A stretch of DNA of 64,000 bases from assembly GCF_021018895.1 (NCBI RefSeq), contig NC_079375.1, positions 22,889,975 through 22,953,974 of the forward strand. Reading direction: 5' to 3'. Made by a program: the position numbers and the translations under genes. The notes under the pieces were generated by a model that was given only the letters and a program-made list of their open reading frames with translations, was not told the origin of the DNA and did no database searches. This stretch comes from Seriola aureovittata. Taxonomy: Eukaryota; Chordata; Actinopteri; Carangiformes; Carangidae. Shown here one piece after another: positions 20,737-34,435 of this stretch. How positions within the stretch are numbered: the first letter of the stretch is position 1; every line of letters starts with the position of its first letter.

Positions 20737-21207
20737 TCGTTTTTCCCAGCTAACACAGTGAGCATGCTGCCTCAACGAGCCTCATCATCAGCTCTTTTCA
20801 CCCCTGGTTTTTGCTTCCTACAAATCCATGACAAAGCTGATGAATAAGCCTCATCAGCCTTTTCTCCTCACCTCATTCTCAGAGTTTCAACTTCCCCTTC
20901 TTTCAAAACAGTCGCATCGATGCACAGTAAATGTGAAGCAGGTTAGAACAGTGTATCACATTTTAACTACTGAGGACCGTAGACGGCTTCTCTTCAAACC
21001 AACACTAACAGTCTTGGAAAACAATGTCTGACTCACAGATTTTGTGATTTTGAATTAATCCTAGTTGCACATGATGAATTACAAGTATATCCTGGAATGT
21101 TTTGAAATCCAAGAACTGATTTTTCTGGTCAACTATTGATGCTCTCTGTTTATTATTTACAATACAGTAACAAAACCTCAAAGCTTGTATGAATATATTT
21201 AAAACTG

Positions 21208-21440
21208 GAAGGGCAGAGCGCAGACCTCCATCAATGCCAGTGTCAAACAGCATACACCAGATTAAAAAAAAAAAAAAAAAATCAATGGTAAATGATCCAG
21301 ATCCGCCTCAAATTTTAATGGGTTCTCCCCTGGCCCATGACCCATCCCTCCACCAAGTTCAGTGCAAATCACTTTATTTCTTTTTGTGTAATCCTGCTGA
21401 CAAATAAGGTGAAAACGTATCCCCTTGGACAGAGGTAATG
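21208..21440 (+). repeat. Fish interspersed repeat (gcagacctcc ... ccttggacagaggtaa)
   Basis: Contains the blocks gatccgcctcaaattttaat, catccctccaccaagttcag, gtgtaatcctgctgacaaat and a terminal cttggacagaggtaatgaa, which I recognise as a common fish repeat, probably the 3' region of a non-LTR element. Interrupted by a 17-A run. Confidence 0.5.
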
Positions 21441-21597
21441 AAGGACATGATGAGATGTTAGGATCACTGAGGTAAGATGATACTGAAAAGGAAAATGCAG
21501 TTGTTACAGTACAATGTTTTCTAGGCAGAAAGGCAGCAACAACTGCAGACTCGTCAAAGAAACTACTACATGAGCACATGGTAACTCCAGAAATGCT

Positions 21598-21760
21598 AAA
21601 TGGACTGCACTTATAATAGTGCTTTTCTAGCCACACAGAGCTTTTTCCTACACATATAGTGCTTTTCTGATACACTGATGAAAACATCAGGGGCAGTCAT
21701 CATAATGTAGACTGGAGGAGCCTGGAAACGAACCGCCAACCCTCTAACTCCTGAGGTATA
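21598..21760 (+). repeat. Fish interspersed repeat (tggactgcacttataatagtgcttttctag)
   Basis: Begins with tggactgcacttataatagt and ends in gactggaggagcctggaaac, gaaccgccaaccctctaact and cctgag, the start and end of a widespread fish repeat; the middle is deleted. Confidence 0.55.
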
Positions 21761-24546
21761 TATATCCTATCTTCAGACACCAGGATATCCCCAAATCCCA
21801 GAAACCTAGGATACTACGGTACATGTAAGTGCATACATGCGTCCTCAAGTCGAAACACACATGATTTAGTAAGTGAAATCGTTAACGGTTCATTTTTAGC
21901 GCTGGTTCATCTCGTCTTCCATCATACGACAGAGAAGCTCAGTTCCAGCGGAGCGGTCAATACAGAAGAAACCAGGCGGCCAGAAACTAAAGGGGTTCAC
22001 TCATCCTCAGCTACTGAGATAACTCAAACTCATACAGACATGAGAAACCTGGATAATGTTCGAATCATGTATGTAACTAGGTCACAATGCGAAACGTCAT
22101 ATCTTAAATATGATCAAAACCAGGATATGAAGATTAACTCGGGATAATTGTCTGCATGTCAATGTGCTGCTTTAAATGTCTTTTGTCAAACGATGGTTTG
22201 TATGAAGAGTGTTAAAAACCAGTTCAGTTTATCCCTATTTATAAACCTCTTATTTGGACAAGAAAAGACAGATGAATGCAGTTAAATGTCTATTTCATGT
22301 TGGACACCTGAGTCCACATGACCCCGCATATTTGCAATCATTGGGAGCATTTCGGGTTACATTATATGGCTGAATGGGGGGCTTGTTCACTGTAAACCTG
22401 TCTAATCATTCACATAATTGCCCCATGTTGTAAAGCAGTGTATAATGCTTCCACTGTTTCTCCAGATTTCATGAAACAACATAGATAAATAATCAGGTTT
22501 TCGCCACAGTCAGGTGACCCAACTTTCGGCCAAAATGTGAGTTAGAATATGGACACGTACAATATGGCGGACTGCACATGACGAGGATTTTTCCTGGCTT
22601 GAAATACCGGAGACAAACGCTGAATAAACAAAGATCTATTCGCCGAGCACCAACATCACAAATACAGGCATCACTCCACTTCTGAGCCACCGTGTAAATA
22701 CTGGATTCACTGGACTGGATCCGCTGCAGGGAAAACGACAAACGCAACGCAACAGCATGTACACAACACAACTGAGTGTCTTCAAAAGATGAACAAATAC
22801 TAACTAATCAGTTTGCCTCTACAACACAGTCGGTTAATAAGACCCTGACTTGGAAAAGGAGCAGTCACCCACGCAATGGAGACTAACAAACAGGCCAAAT
22901 ACAACGCAGGAAATCAAACAAATTAACATGTGCATACTAACAAGGAAGAGCAGTCGGTCAATTAGTAAAGAACATTCACCGCTACTTTACATCACAAACC
23001 TATTTGCAGCTTTTAAATTAATAATGTATACATATCATATTTTATAAACTACAATTTCAACACTTTTTTGCCGTGTGCAGATTCCAGACCTACTGTAGGT
23101 CAGGCTTTCTTCATCATTTACTGTTCTCCCTCTTTCTGTATCTCATGTACACAGTTTATGTGTAATGTTAACAGTTCCTACACTGGCCTTTAAAGAAGAT
23201 CTATATCAGTCAGAAAGACACAGCAGCATCTTTATAACTGACTGTGCAAGGGATGAGATTGACCTTATTCATTTCAATAAGGTAGGTTGCTGTGACAATG
23301 ACCATCAATACTAATATCCCACAGTGCCAAACCTCTGCACTTTAGCGCCTCACTAGCCTAGAATCTGAAATGGCTTGCTGGCACTTTCACAGAGGAAGGC
23401 AGACCTGAACTCACCACAATGGTCCACTCAGTTCCGGTTTGTAAGGAGGAGTTCCAAGAACTGGAATAAATGGGTAACTGCTCCAGTGTGGTACAGTCAA
23501 AGGTCACAGGCTCCTAAAGCAACACTAGCATTATCTTTGTGTGAATGTCTTGCATGGAGCGAAAATGACCTTGACTGCTTTTTTTTTCTTGGGTGATTGA
23601 TTCTTTTAGGGTTTTTTTTGGGCCTGAAGTGATGACTGGAGAGACACGCTCACAATAGAACACAGCCTTTATCCATGTCACTTCCAACCCAAGCGGTCGA
23701 AGGCTGGATAATACTTCCACAGGACACTGGAGGCTCTGGGCAGTTCACCTTTGCCATGACCCCAACATTCTTAAATAGGGTGTTTTTTTGCCTGAGGAGG
23801 GAAACTCTAGCTGGGCTGCAAACCACTGTGCCACCCACCCATATATGTGCTTTACTCGCCGTCCCTTATTATATATTTCCATGTACGCCGAGTAAAATTT
23901 GCTAACATCTTTACATGAATACATACGGTTCTCTGAAAAGCCTCGGATTATAAGGAAATACCAGTCGGAGCAGTCGCTTCTACTCACTGTTGTGAAATGG
24001 GGCATGGGGTTGTAGTTATGTGTGACTAACCTATATTTTGCCACATTTGTTGTGTCACTGTTGTTTGGACGGTATTTGCATAGTATCAGGCAGAAGACGA
24101 AAAAATGACAAACTGGGGGAAAAAAAATGACAGCACTCAATTAGATACAATTAGATAACAGCCGTCCATTGTGATGAGAGTCACAACTAAATGTTCAGTG
24201 TTGATCCTCCTCAAGATCTGACCCCTTTAACCCCGCTCAGAGACGGCCTCCTCTCTCCTCCTCGGCTCCAGCCGTTGTTTGAAACTCTTTCATTTTTAGC
24301 GCCCCCATGGAGAGGAGCACATTCTGAGGAAATGACCCCGCAGTTTCTGATTTCACTTTAGTTATTTTGCTTCTCTGAGCTCCTCTCAACTAGCTTCTCT
24401 TTTTTCATCACAAATTCATTTTGAATCAAACACGACACATTTTCATTCAAACCAGAAAAGGGATTTGCTTTTCAAAATCTACAAATAAAGAGCAGAGTTT
24501 TAAGTATAAAGCTACACAAGGATGTTCAACTACCATGTCATATATG

Positions 24547-24690
24547 ACTTCTAAGCTAGTAGTTTCCCCTGTTCCCGGTCTTTATGCTAAGCTAAGCTAA
24601 GCTAACAGACTCCTGGCTGTAGCTTTACATTAAACAGACAGATATGACAGTGACACTGATCCTCTCATCTAATTATATCTGCCCATCCTT
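24547..24690 (+). repeat. Fish interspersed repeat 'TATGCTAAGCTAAG' family, copy 2
   Basis: Shares ctgttcccggtctttatgct, aagctaagctaa, ggctgtagctttacat and tcctctcatctaattat with copies 1 and 3, in the same order. Confidence 0.65.
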
Positions 24691-25213
24691 TAAGGAGATG
24701 AGTCAACTATATGATTCCCACAGAGCGTTTCAGTAAGAATCATCACATCAATCACATAGTTTAAAATTTTGTTGCATGTGTGGGTTTAAATTTTGGATGA
24801 ATTCGTAAACTATCAAAGGGTGACTGGGTTCCCAGTTACAACGAGAATTTACTACAGCTCTTATCTTGTTCTCCATAGAAACAGTCAGTGTGATGGTTAC
24901 AAACTCAGCAAACTTACTAAAAAGTTAAAATGATTCAAACTGTTGGTCAAAACTTAAACCAGTTCTGTTTAACGATCCCAGAAAATGTTAGCAAATGCTA
25001 CAAATAGCTCCTTCAGTTTTTCACCCTTGACCTGCAGCTTCACGCCTATTTCTGCACACGGCAGGTCACTAACATCTCCCTCCTGTCCTTCATCCCTCCC
25101 ATCTCTTCCTCCACCTCCTCCAGTCAGTCATTATCAGCCATTAATTCTCCAAACTTATCCGTCAAGCTTGCATCCATCCATCCACCCAACCGTGCATATA
25201 TAGTCAGCTTGCT

Positions 25214-25216
<3 letters not shown>

Positions 25217-25273
<57 letters not shown>

Positions 25274-25407
25274 TGTAGTATGACTGTGTGCTTCTGCAGG
25301 CCAGCTGTGAGCCCGGAAGCTTAACTTAGTGAAGTCAGAGGGAGACTGAAGGTTAGAGCCACCACAGGGAGATGGACAAGGGGCACACATGTACACAAAT
25401 ATGCACA

Positions 25408-25439
<32 letters not shown>

Positions 25440-25576
25440 TTTATATCTATTTCTGTCTCTCTTTTCTCTTTTTCACGTGTCTGTTCCCTTGCTTGCTAAG
25501 CCATGGTGCAGTGAGTAAACACAGCTACTTTGCAATTCCGCTCCATAAACTGTAACACCTGCCCCCAGATGGGCAG

Positions 25577-25656
<80 letters not shown>
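25217..25656 (+). repeat. Cluster of GT, CA and GT microsatellites
   Basis: GT at 25217-25271, CA at 25408-25436 and GT with one interruption at 25580-25656. The opposite polarities allow intramolecular pairing. Confidence 0.9.
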
Positions 25657-27195
25657 GGCCCCTGCTGGCTTCCTACGCTAAGTTGTAATGTACTGAACTG
25701 TATATTAGCAGCTACCATAAAATTATATATGACATCCATGGACAGCCAATTCCATTTCAATAAAAATTCATAACACTTTCTTGGTAACATGTATTTTTTT
25801 CAATATGGCTGCCAAAAAAAAAAAAAAAGAGAGAGAACTTGCATCCTGGTAAACAGGTGCTGAAACCGTGACAGCCTGCAGGGCAGACGGGCTAAATATG
25901 TCTACGTACGTTCATAGAGGAGACATAAACAGAAAAGGTAGGTGTTGGGAGAGCAGCAGCGCTCTGGATGAATTCCTCTACACTGGAAGAATTTGTACTT
26001 TTCGACACAACAGGCCTCATTAGCTTCTTGGCAGGCACCATCCAGAAAATCTGCTTATATACTGGATAAAGCAATAATTTGGGTCAGTCTGTTAAAGTGA
26101 GTCGTTTTTCTTCTAGTTATGACTGTGTCAGACTAGTGGTGATCAGCTAGGTGTTCAAAAAGAAGTTTACTATTGCAAGGAAAGGTGCAGTTACAACTCA
26201 TAAAACTTGCCATTTTCGAATATTTGGACTCGTGAAATATTGTATAATTTGAGTCAAAGCAGCGACAGAGCAGCCGGAGCTGTTGTCCTAATGCGAGACG
26301 TGGTATCCGATCAGATCATTTCTTTCAGTAAGAGGATGTCAAAGCCAATCACTGGCGCTCACTTAGCAATTACCGGGTCAATCTGAACTCCTTATTACTA
26401 CAATTATTAGTGAAGCATGCCTTGAAATCACACATGACCTCGGAATATTGTCCCAACACGGAGAGGTCGGTCTACCGCTGAGAGGAAGGATGTGACCCAT
26501 GTAATGACAGAGGAAATGAAGGAACGGGGCTTTGATCAGAGCTGGGCTTTTTTTTTTTCTTCAGAAAACTACTCTTGAGACAGGATATTAAGTATCTGTG
26601 GATAGTGACAGAGTACGGGGCACCCACATGTGCAACTTGCAACTTAACTTTGAAGTTATTAGAATGATACTGAGCGATATAAGCGTATCATTAATATCAT
26701 TATAGGGAAGATCGACTACCCGGTCGTTTAAAGTGTAATTACACTCTGAAGTCAAACTGTCAGGGACCAATCGGAAACTTGCTCTTAAACAGCTGCTGCA
26801 GCAACTCACACGGTCTCCAGGGCCGCGTCAGTTTCCAAGTGTAAAAACAACGTAGATTGGAGGAAATTTTAATTTTTAAGTGTAACCTTACGTAAGCTTG
26901 TCGATTAGCATTTTGACAATACGTCGTCACAGTGAATCATTTGCACTACACTGATCAACCGCACAGAGCTTTTTTCCATTTTAATCTGTATTTTTTTTTT
27001 TTTTTATCAGCATCCACCTTTTTTCCTCTTTTTTTTTTTTATTTATTTTTTTTTTTTTTACACAGTTTGGAGAATTTTCCAAACTTATCTTGACTGTCCA
27101 GACAGTCCTGAGTCCTAAGTTAGGGTAGGGTTGTACCATTTTGGGAGGGGCGGCTCATTTACTGTCAACTGGGTTTGGCTGTTCACTCAGGATAG

Positions 27196-27196
<1 letters not shown>

Positions 27197-27252
<56 letters not shown>
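27197..27252 (+). repeat. (TG)28 microsatellite
   Basis: 56 bp of TG. T-rich runs lie just upstream at 26990-27060. Confidence 0.95.
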
Positions 27253-27255
<3 letters not shown>

Positions 27256-28860
27256 AGATAGAGCTTGCGAGCACTGAGCTTTATCAGCTCAGTCCGCACC
27301 TGAGTCAACCCACAGTAATCAGCCTGGAACCGAACAGACCTACAGGGATTTCTCCTGAAGCTCCGGACTGCCCCTCCATCACCGCTGGGGAAATGTTGCA
27401 AGAAACAAGCAACAAAAAGTGGCAAAAAAAATGCAGTTTCAGGGCATTGATTGTTTTTTTTGTTTTTTTTTTGTTTTGTTATTTTACAATCAATAGTGCA
27501 GCATCCGTTAAAGACAATCTGTGATAAGCTGACAGGTTGAAAAAGCAGAGCATGATGAATTTACTTCATTTTATAGGTGTTCTAATTCTCTCTGCCCGTT
27601 ATGCTGTGTGCCTCCAGATCTGTGACAACAGCTCTATCAGACAGTTTCCACAATGTTTTTTGTGCGACAGTAATTGAGAGGCTTAAACCATTTTTCATTT
27701 TATAGCAACTCAATTTGCAGTGTGTCACACAGGTTTTCCAGCCCTGCTGAGCCGCGTCCATCTGACAAATTTAGCCCAAGCGGAGAAGTGCTTTGACTAC
27801 ACGACTGATTTGACAAAGCTATTTGTGTTTCAGCGGAGAAGAGGTCCTCCTGCTTACATACCCATAATACATCCTCAGCTGATAATATGGAGATTACGGT
27901 TGTTTTTCAGGCAGAAATGAGACTGTTGGACACAAAGTGCTTCATTTATGAGAGACTACTTTCAATGAAAAGACTGAAAGCACGTGGCTTTGTGATTTCT
28001 GAATAAAATACACTTTAAATTAATATAGTTTAATAAGGATTAACGATGTATAATTATTCACACGTGGTTCATTTATATTGTGATCTGTATCAGCTAATTA
28101 CCTGAATGTAAAACTGGATCTGAGCAGTGTCGAATGTATTACGTGTTTTCTTAATGTATTTCTACACAAAGGCAGCTGTTCAATAAATCCATTAAAGAGG
28201 ATCAGTATCTTCTTTTCTTCTCACCGACTCATAACTAAAACACCTCCATTAACAATGTGTATAATGTGTGTGTAAAGAACTCTGTGTAATTCTTTACTCC
28301 CGTTCTACAGGTTTAAATGTGAAGGTAGAAAGCAAATAGCTTTTTGTAGCATAGAGAACATACTCCTCCTTTACTAATGTGTCTTTTGACGTGAGTCAAG
28401 AAGACACTGAGGCTGCTGCCAGTTTCTCTGAGAGGAGACAAAGGAGGAGAAGGTTTAACTGTAGAATTAGTGTCATTTATGACATAAACAACCCCCCCCC
28501 AAAAAAAAACTTTATACTGCCAACAAAACTGATACCAGAACACATGAAGCATGAAAATCTCTTTACAAACCGCAGATTTCATTTTACTTCTACAGGCCGT
28601 TTCTTTAATTATAGTCATGGCTTATGGACCAAAATCTGCACTCGTATGCACAGGCAGCCACGGCTTGTAATTACATAGTTGTCTACACAAGTAAACCTGT
28701 AAATATGCTTAGTCCTGTCAGTCAAAGCTTTGGGGGAAATATGGCGTGTGCGTGTTAACAAATCTAAACAGTCCAGAATGAGAGGATTAGCATGTGCACG
28801 GTTGTGGAGTTGTCACAGTTGTGAGTGCTGCTTTTGGGGAGTTGTTCTCACTCTATACAT

Positions 28861-29330
28861 GCACACACACACGCACACACACACACATGCTCACAATGTG
28901 CAGCTCTAAATATCTTAAATCTTCCACCCACAACAATCTCCTGCATTTTGTGTGCGTGAGCAATCTGGTCAGCTGTTGTGTTGGCGTGTGCGTTGTATGT
29001 ATGAGAGTAAAACTCTAAACATTTATGCATATGCTTGTGTGAATGTGTGTGTGTGTGAGAGAGAGAGCGTGAGTGCAAGTGTGAATGTGTGTGTGTGTTT
29101 GCCTACAGAACTATAGCAAGCTGACTCAGCCTTGACAGTAGCAATCGGAAGCAGGAAACAAGGACTTGGCTAACAACACAAGCCGGCAGCAAGGTCGGAT
29201 GCACACACACACACACACACACACATACACACATACACACACACACACACACACCCACTAACACACACACACACGCAGAAAGGTAAAGACACACACACAC
29301 ACACACGCACACTCTTTGTCTTTACCTGCC
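28861..29330 (+). repeat. Mixed CA/TG-rich minisatellite-like block
   Basis: Imperfect CA and TG runs (28861-28888, 29043-29100, 29201-29310) separated by unique DNA. Confidence 0.7.
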
Positions 29331-30175
29331 ATAATGGAAATAACTGTACATCTTATCTTAAACAGATCAGTGGATTTAATTGTTTCAAAGTGTTTCAAAG
29401 TCAGTCGACAGTTAAAGAAAGGAAGCCGAGCGAGGGATGTAGGTGCCAAAGTGTGCAATTAAAGCAGCTTGTGGAAGGGAGATGGGGCGGGTGGGGGGTG
29501 GTGGGTTTTGGAAGGGGGGGGGGGGGGGGGGGGCATAAATATCAGCCTTTTCTGGCCACTTTTACTTTTCTACTCTGTCACTCTCTTTCACACACACGGC
29601 GGACCAGCCCACTTCCTTACCAACCCCATCTCTCACAGCACTGCCCGGACTTCCCACTGCAATTACTTATAAAAACTTTTCAGCTCCACCACACGTGGTC
29701 GGGTTTTTAAAAAGCTGCGTCCCCCTCCTCACGTGGTGCGGGGGGTATTGAGTCGTCACAGACCCCCTGAATGATCACCGAAAAATAAGGCGGCGTAGAC
29801 AATAGCTCGTCTTGATGAATTCAATTCTTTCAGGACCCTGTACCGTTGTCCAGGCAGCTCCGGGCAAAACAATCGATGCTTTGATAGTCCAAGAAACACA
29901 CACTCACTCGGTTGCTCTTAGAAACTCCCTCTAACTACTTCCGAATTAGGATCTAAAGATGATATACATCTGACCGGAACTTGGGATATGTTCTCTTTTC
30001 TTAGCCTTGAAGTGTCCTTCCTAAGTCTTCTAACAAGATGTTTCCTGCTGCTTAAGGCGCAACTGAACACGCTCGCTTCGGATAAGCGTGGAAAAACAAA
30101 CAAACAAACAAACAAACAAAAAAAAAAAAAAAAAACCAAAACAGAAAAAAAACCAATATGACAGCTTGAACTGAC

Positions 30176-30217
30176 CTGGTCTGCTGTGGAAGCGGCAATG
30201 GTGTTCGACTCAGACAT
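30176..30217 (-). CDS. slc6a9: Candidate alternative first coding exon of slc6a9 (MSESNTIAASTADQ)
   Basis: Minus strand: ATG at 30217 with A at -3 opens 14 codons, MSESNTIAASTADQ, ending at donor GTCAGT (30175). The phase is 0, so splicing to the TM1 exon gives ...T-A-D-Q-N-G-A-V-P-G-E. The Ala/Ser-rich peptide ending in Gln resembles mammalian GlyT1b, whose first exon also ends in a Gln before N-G-A-V-P-G-E. An out-of-frame ATG at 30273 would form an upstream frame. The DNA upstream (30300-31600) is GC- and CpG-rich, and a tatactgt element lies near 30320. The join is inference from phase and composition. Confidence 0.6.
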
Positions 30218-30299
30218 GATTTGATGCTGTGACCCAGTGGTGCTTCTCTGCTGGCCACTGTAGGCTCCTTCATTCACACCTTGCCTTTCAGTTCCGCAG

Positions 30300-31620
30300 C
30301 GAAAGAGGGGGGAGAAAACACAGTATACCCTCCCTTTTGCCCTGGCTTGATTAATGCCTGAATTACTTTCACCTCATTTCATCTGATGGAGCTCTGCTTC
30401 CTCTCCGCCTCTCTTGCTCATTCGGCATGGTAGCCCACTCTCTCTCCCCTCTCTCTCTCTCTCTCTCTCTCTCCCCCCCTCCCTTCCTTCTGTGACTCCC
30501 GCTCTGCATCCCCTCCATCCCTCCCCTCCCCTTTTGCGCTCTTACTTTTTACTCACCCCTCCCTCTTTCTCTCTTCTCACTCTTTTACTTTCTCTTTCTG
30601 CCCCCTTTTTCTGTCGTATTTCACCATTTCAGGAATATGCACCCTCCCCTCCTTCCCTCCGTCCGCCGTCCACCTCCCCCCTTTTTCCCAACTCCCACCA
30701 CCTCCCAAAAAAAGACACAGGAGAGATCCACAGTCTTTTTCCTCTACCTCCACAATGAATGGCTCGTTGTCACTCCAGCACCTAGACTGAATACAGAGCA
30801 AGTAAGCGGGAGAGAGGAGGGCCGATGGTGGTGGTGGTGGTGGCGGAGGGGACTGGGGGGGGGTGCTGAACTTCTGCTTTAGCTGGCCGGAGTAAAATGG
30901 GGGGAGGTCTGGCGCACCCATGGGCTACAGCCAAGTTCTCTCTCTCTCCCTCTTTCTCCCAACAGATTAGAACGAGGAGATAAAAAAAGTGAGGAGCCTG
31001 CACGCCTTCATCCCGCACCCCCCCCCCCCCCATCCCCTCACCCCTTCTCTCTGACTCTCTTATTTCTTCCGTTTGTTTTCAGAGGCAGCTGCTGCAACTC
31101 TGCAGACCACCAACAACTTTCCTTTCAGCGGCACTTGACTCTTCCAAATCCTCGTCCGTCTCTACACCCTGACATTGCCAATGCCCACCCCTCCCTCCCC
31201 CTTCCCCCCTCCCCCCTCTGCCGTGTCACACCGAGAGGCCGACCGAGCCAAAGCCCTCTTCCTCCGCCTCGTCCGCGACGTGTTCACAGAGTTACACCCT
31301 TTCAGATTCAAGCGCTTCCCCCCTGAGCCTCTGTTTTGTTGCGCACATTGTTGTGCCTGTTTGCCACCATATGGCTAATGGCGACCCCGCCACAAAGAGA
31401 GCGAGGAGGAAGCGAGGAAGTGAGGGCACGGGAGAAAAAGGTAGTGTGCATCCACAATGGGGCCGCGATTGAGAGATCAACAAAAACATCACTCATGCAG
31501 CAGAACGAGAAGCCGTCTTTCAACGTGTCACCCGGCGTCGGATTCTCTGACTGGATGTGGTGCGAGCGATGTCAAAAGTTGATGGGCAACTGGCGCCCGG
31601 CCTAATGGGTGTTTGATAGC
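30300..31620. promoter_or_regulatory. GC-rich, CpG-containing block upstream of the 30.2-kb candidate exon
   Basis: Pyrimidine-rich then CpG-bearing DNA (for example around 31230-31290 and 31530-31600), unlike the AT-rich surroundings. It is placed as a promoter for the minus-strand exon at 30.2 kb and could also start plus-strand transcripts. No single core element is decisive. Confidence 0.35.
31175..31378 (+). CDS. Small GC-rich ORF of unknown status
   Basis: A 67-codon plus-strand frame. After a Pro-rich start it encodes a charged, helix-like stretch (SHREADRAKALFLRLVRDVF) followed by F-K-R-F-P-P-E-P-L-F and a Cys-rich tail. I do not recognise it. GC-rich DNA produces chance frames easily and the start context is weak, so this is a low-confidence entry. 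Confidence 0.15.
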   Translation: MPMPTPPSPFPPPPSAVSHREADRAKALFLRLVRDVFTELHPFRFKRFPPEPLFCCAHCCACLPPYG

Positions 31621-32188
31621 CACAAACAATGGCCTCTGCCGCCTGAGTGGAGGCCCTGCAGTTATGTTGAACACAAGATAAGCAACGCAGACAGGATGCT
31701 ATTCATTTGTCTATCAATTCAGAGGATTAGAATCTCACAGGGGATCCAATAAAGGGATCATTACCATATACCCGCCCTATTCAATGTGCTGAGAGGAAGT
31801 GCTAAGGGCAATGAAAACAAGTGCGCCCAACAAGTTGTCGCACATGTTGACACATTTCGAACAGACGAGTTGTTGTTTAAGAGCTACTGTCGCACACTGG
31901 CAATTACTTCTGTATTCCTTCCTTACAGCAACTGATAACCTGTTATTAAAGAAGCACATTTGCGACAATGTTATTTGGGTAGAGGTTGTTTAGTCTCTTA
32001 GTTTAGGTATTTATATGCGCTGATGCTACATGCGGCAATGCTACTATTTTAACTACATTCCCCCGCAGCAAAGGGGGAAGTGTAGCTGTTTTCAAAATTA
32101 TGTAACATTTACAGCGATGAGCAATTCTTTCTCATCTTTTTTATTTTTTACCAAATATCACATCACTGTATTTTGTTTTCTCCTACAG

Positions 32189-32235
32189 GAAAGAAACACC
32201 AGGCTGCTTCCCCAGCACCTGCACCTCCACATCCT
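32189..32235 (+). other. Possible plus-strand exon start (acceptor only)
   Basis: A good acceptor (ttttgttttctcctacag) at 32188 is followed by a frame that stops after 16 codons. No donor is evident nearby, so it would be a terminal or noncoding exon. Coordinates cover the open stretch only. Confidence 0.2.
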
Positions 32236-33902
32236 CTGATTCAATAGAGGAAGGCTGGTTCGAAGGTCGGGAACAGAGCGGGAGACTGACAGTCAACGTG
32301 TCTCAAGGGACGCATCCGGCACTGGAGAGCTGGTTAGCGGGTCGGGTCGGGGGGGGGGGGGGCTTGCATGGTGTGGTTCAGCTCCGTTGTGTCAAGCTCC
32401 CACTGCTCCCAGTTGTCAGGTACCAAAGCCAATGCTACCTCAAAGAGCCTCATCACACACATTCATCTTTTAAGGTTCCTCTCCTCTCTTAGAGGAGGAA
32501 ACATCAGAGAGACTCAGCCTCAGTCAGACCCAGACTCAGAGGAGGAGTCTGAGATCCAGAACCAGAGACTAGCAGACGGATCAGAACGGTTAGCATAGTT
32601 AGCATCTTTTACTTGTTCATGTTGTTTGTTAGCTTGTAAGTGGCAGCGGCCGACAGTGTTGGTGGTTGTGCTAATGCTAACTCTCACTCTTTGTAATGAC
32701 AAGGTTTTCAGGTTTATTTAGCCCCACCCCCTGTCCCCTCAAGTTGACAGGATTGGTTCCTTAGGTTTGTGCCGTATGAATCCCTGGCTGGTTTTATGAG
32801 ACTGTCACTGGTTCACTGCAGTTCAAGGTGGAAATACTCAGCTCATGATGTCTTATATGGACAAGGTTAAAAGCATGCTTTTCATTGGAGGGGGAGAGTG
32901 TCTGACAACCAAATAGCTCTAATGCTCCAAAATAATTCATTTATTTGTTTCTAGTTTGGTGTTGCAGTAGCTAACCACTTCCGTGCAGAATGAGCGTGTA
33001 GCATCATCAGCTACAATTTCAAAGTATCTTCCGTACTGGATAAACTCAGAAGTTTCACTAAAGTTATTCTGCAACATAAAGCCTGAAAACTGAGCGTACA
33101 CATGTGCATGTCCTAAGAAATCTAACTAGTTCTACAGCAGCTGCAGAGCTACCATGCTGAGGCCTCAAGAGCCGTGATTGGTCAGTTTGGCCTGGGTGTG
33201 TCTCGTCCGATGCTGATAGTGAAGGAAAGAAACTGGAGAAAGTTGAAGAAAGGCTCAGTAAGCCTCTTGTTTTCAATTACACTGGATCACACACTGTGTT
33301 TGTGCTCTAACAAAACCACTTCCCTCACCACTGTTGCTGTTCTCTCTCACAAAGCAAACGAAACACGTTCACACGACGACCTCTGCTGTGACTGAAAGGA
33401 AAGAAGAGTAGTTTTCGGTCTGATAATGTTGGAGTGGTACAATCAGTAGGCGACGACCTGAGCTGAACTATAAATGTGCTCCTACAGTGGGATCGAAACA
33501 AGTATAATTCCATGTTAATACAACACAAGGCACGTAGGGCACGCTGCTAGATGTGAGGGTCATCCCATTTTTTCTTTTCTTTTGCGAGGAGCCATTTACT
33601 GCACTCCGGTGTAGCCGGCCTGGTCTGATAGTTTGCTTCTATTCAACAGCAGCACAAAAACCAACCAGAATTTTAAAAAAAAGAAGACGCTTTTAGTAAT
33701 AAAACCCTGTGCTCTGCGTGTGTGTTTTCAAAGTTACACACATGAACTGCTCAGAGAAAAGCTGTCAGGAGGTGAGTGAGTGTGTGTGTGTGTGTGAGTT
33801 CATGTCTTTGTGAGAACAAACTGAAGTTTTCAGAGTGAGAACATTTTTGCGACATGAGGTCATCTATTTTAGAGCTATGACAAAGAACTGTAATAATAAA
33901 GA

Positions 33903-33936
<34 letters not shown>

Positions 33937-34054
33937 AGAGCTAAACTATGGTAGATCATTAGTTCCTCCACAGGGATCCAGCCACTTCTTACTAGCTGTG
34001 CCTCAGGAGGGTGTGTTGGCCTCAGATTAGGTCAAACCTAATGAAAGGCTTACC

Positions 34055-34058
<4 letters not shown>

Positions 34059-34143
<85 letters not shown>
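34059..34143 (+). repeat. (AC)42 microsatellite
   Basis: About 85 bp of AC without interruption. Confidence 0.95.
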
Positions 34144-34147
<4 letters not shown>

Positions 34148-34435
34148 TTTAGAAATGAAGTGTAGGGGACAATCAGTGCAAACTCAGTATGAATTTGGTG
34201 GGGACAAACAGATCTTAAAATAAATGCTTGTTGTGGCTGCAGCTGCCTGTTTGTGGAGTGGAGGTGGTGGGGGCTGGGGGTGGGGGGTGGGGGGGGGGCA
34301 GACTTGTTTCGTTAACTAATTGCCCTATTATGTTAGGTCATTTAACTCTAATTAGAGAAGCACAGATGCTGCTGCTGAAAATAACACCAACTTGTTAAAA
34401 TACTCACTTGTTTCTTTGTGTGTCGCTCGCTACAG

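Noticed and set aside
22040..22080. tRNA-like B box (gttcgaatca)
   Set aside because: No A box at the right distance and no cloverleaf can be drawn.
30577..30921. Pro-rich and Gly-rich frames near 30.6-30.9 kb
   Set aside because: They follow from C-rich and GGT-repeat DNA; no start context or splice signals support them.
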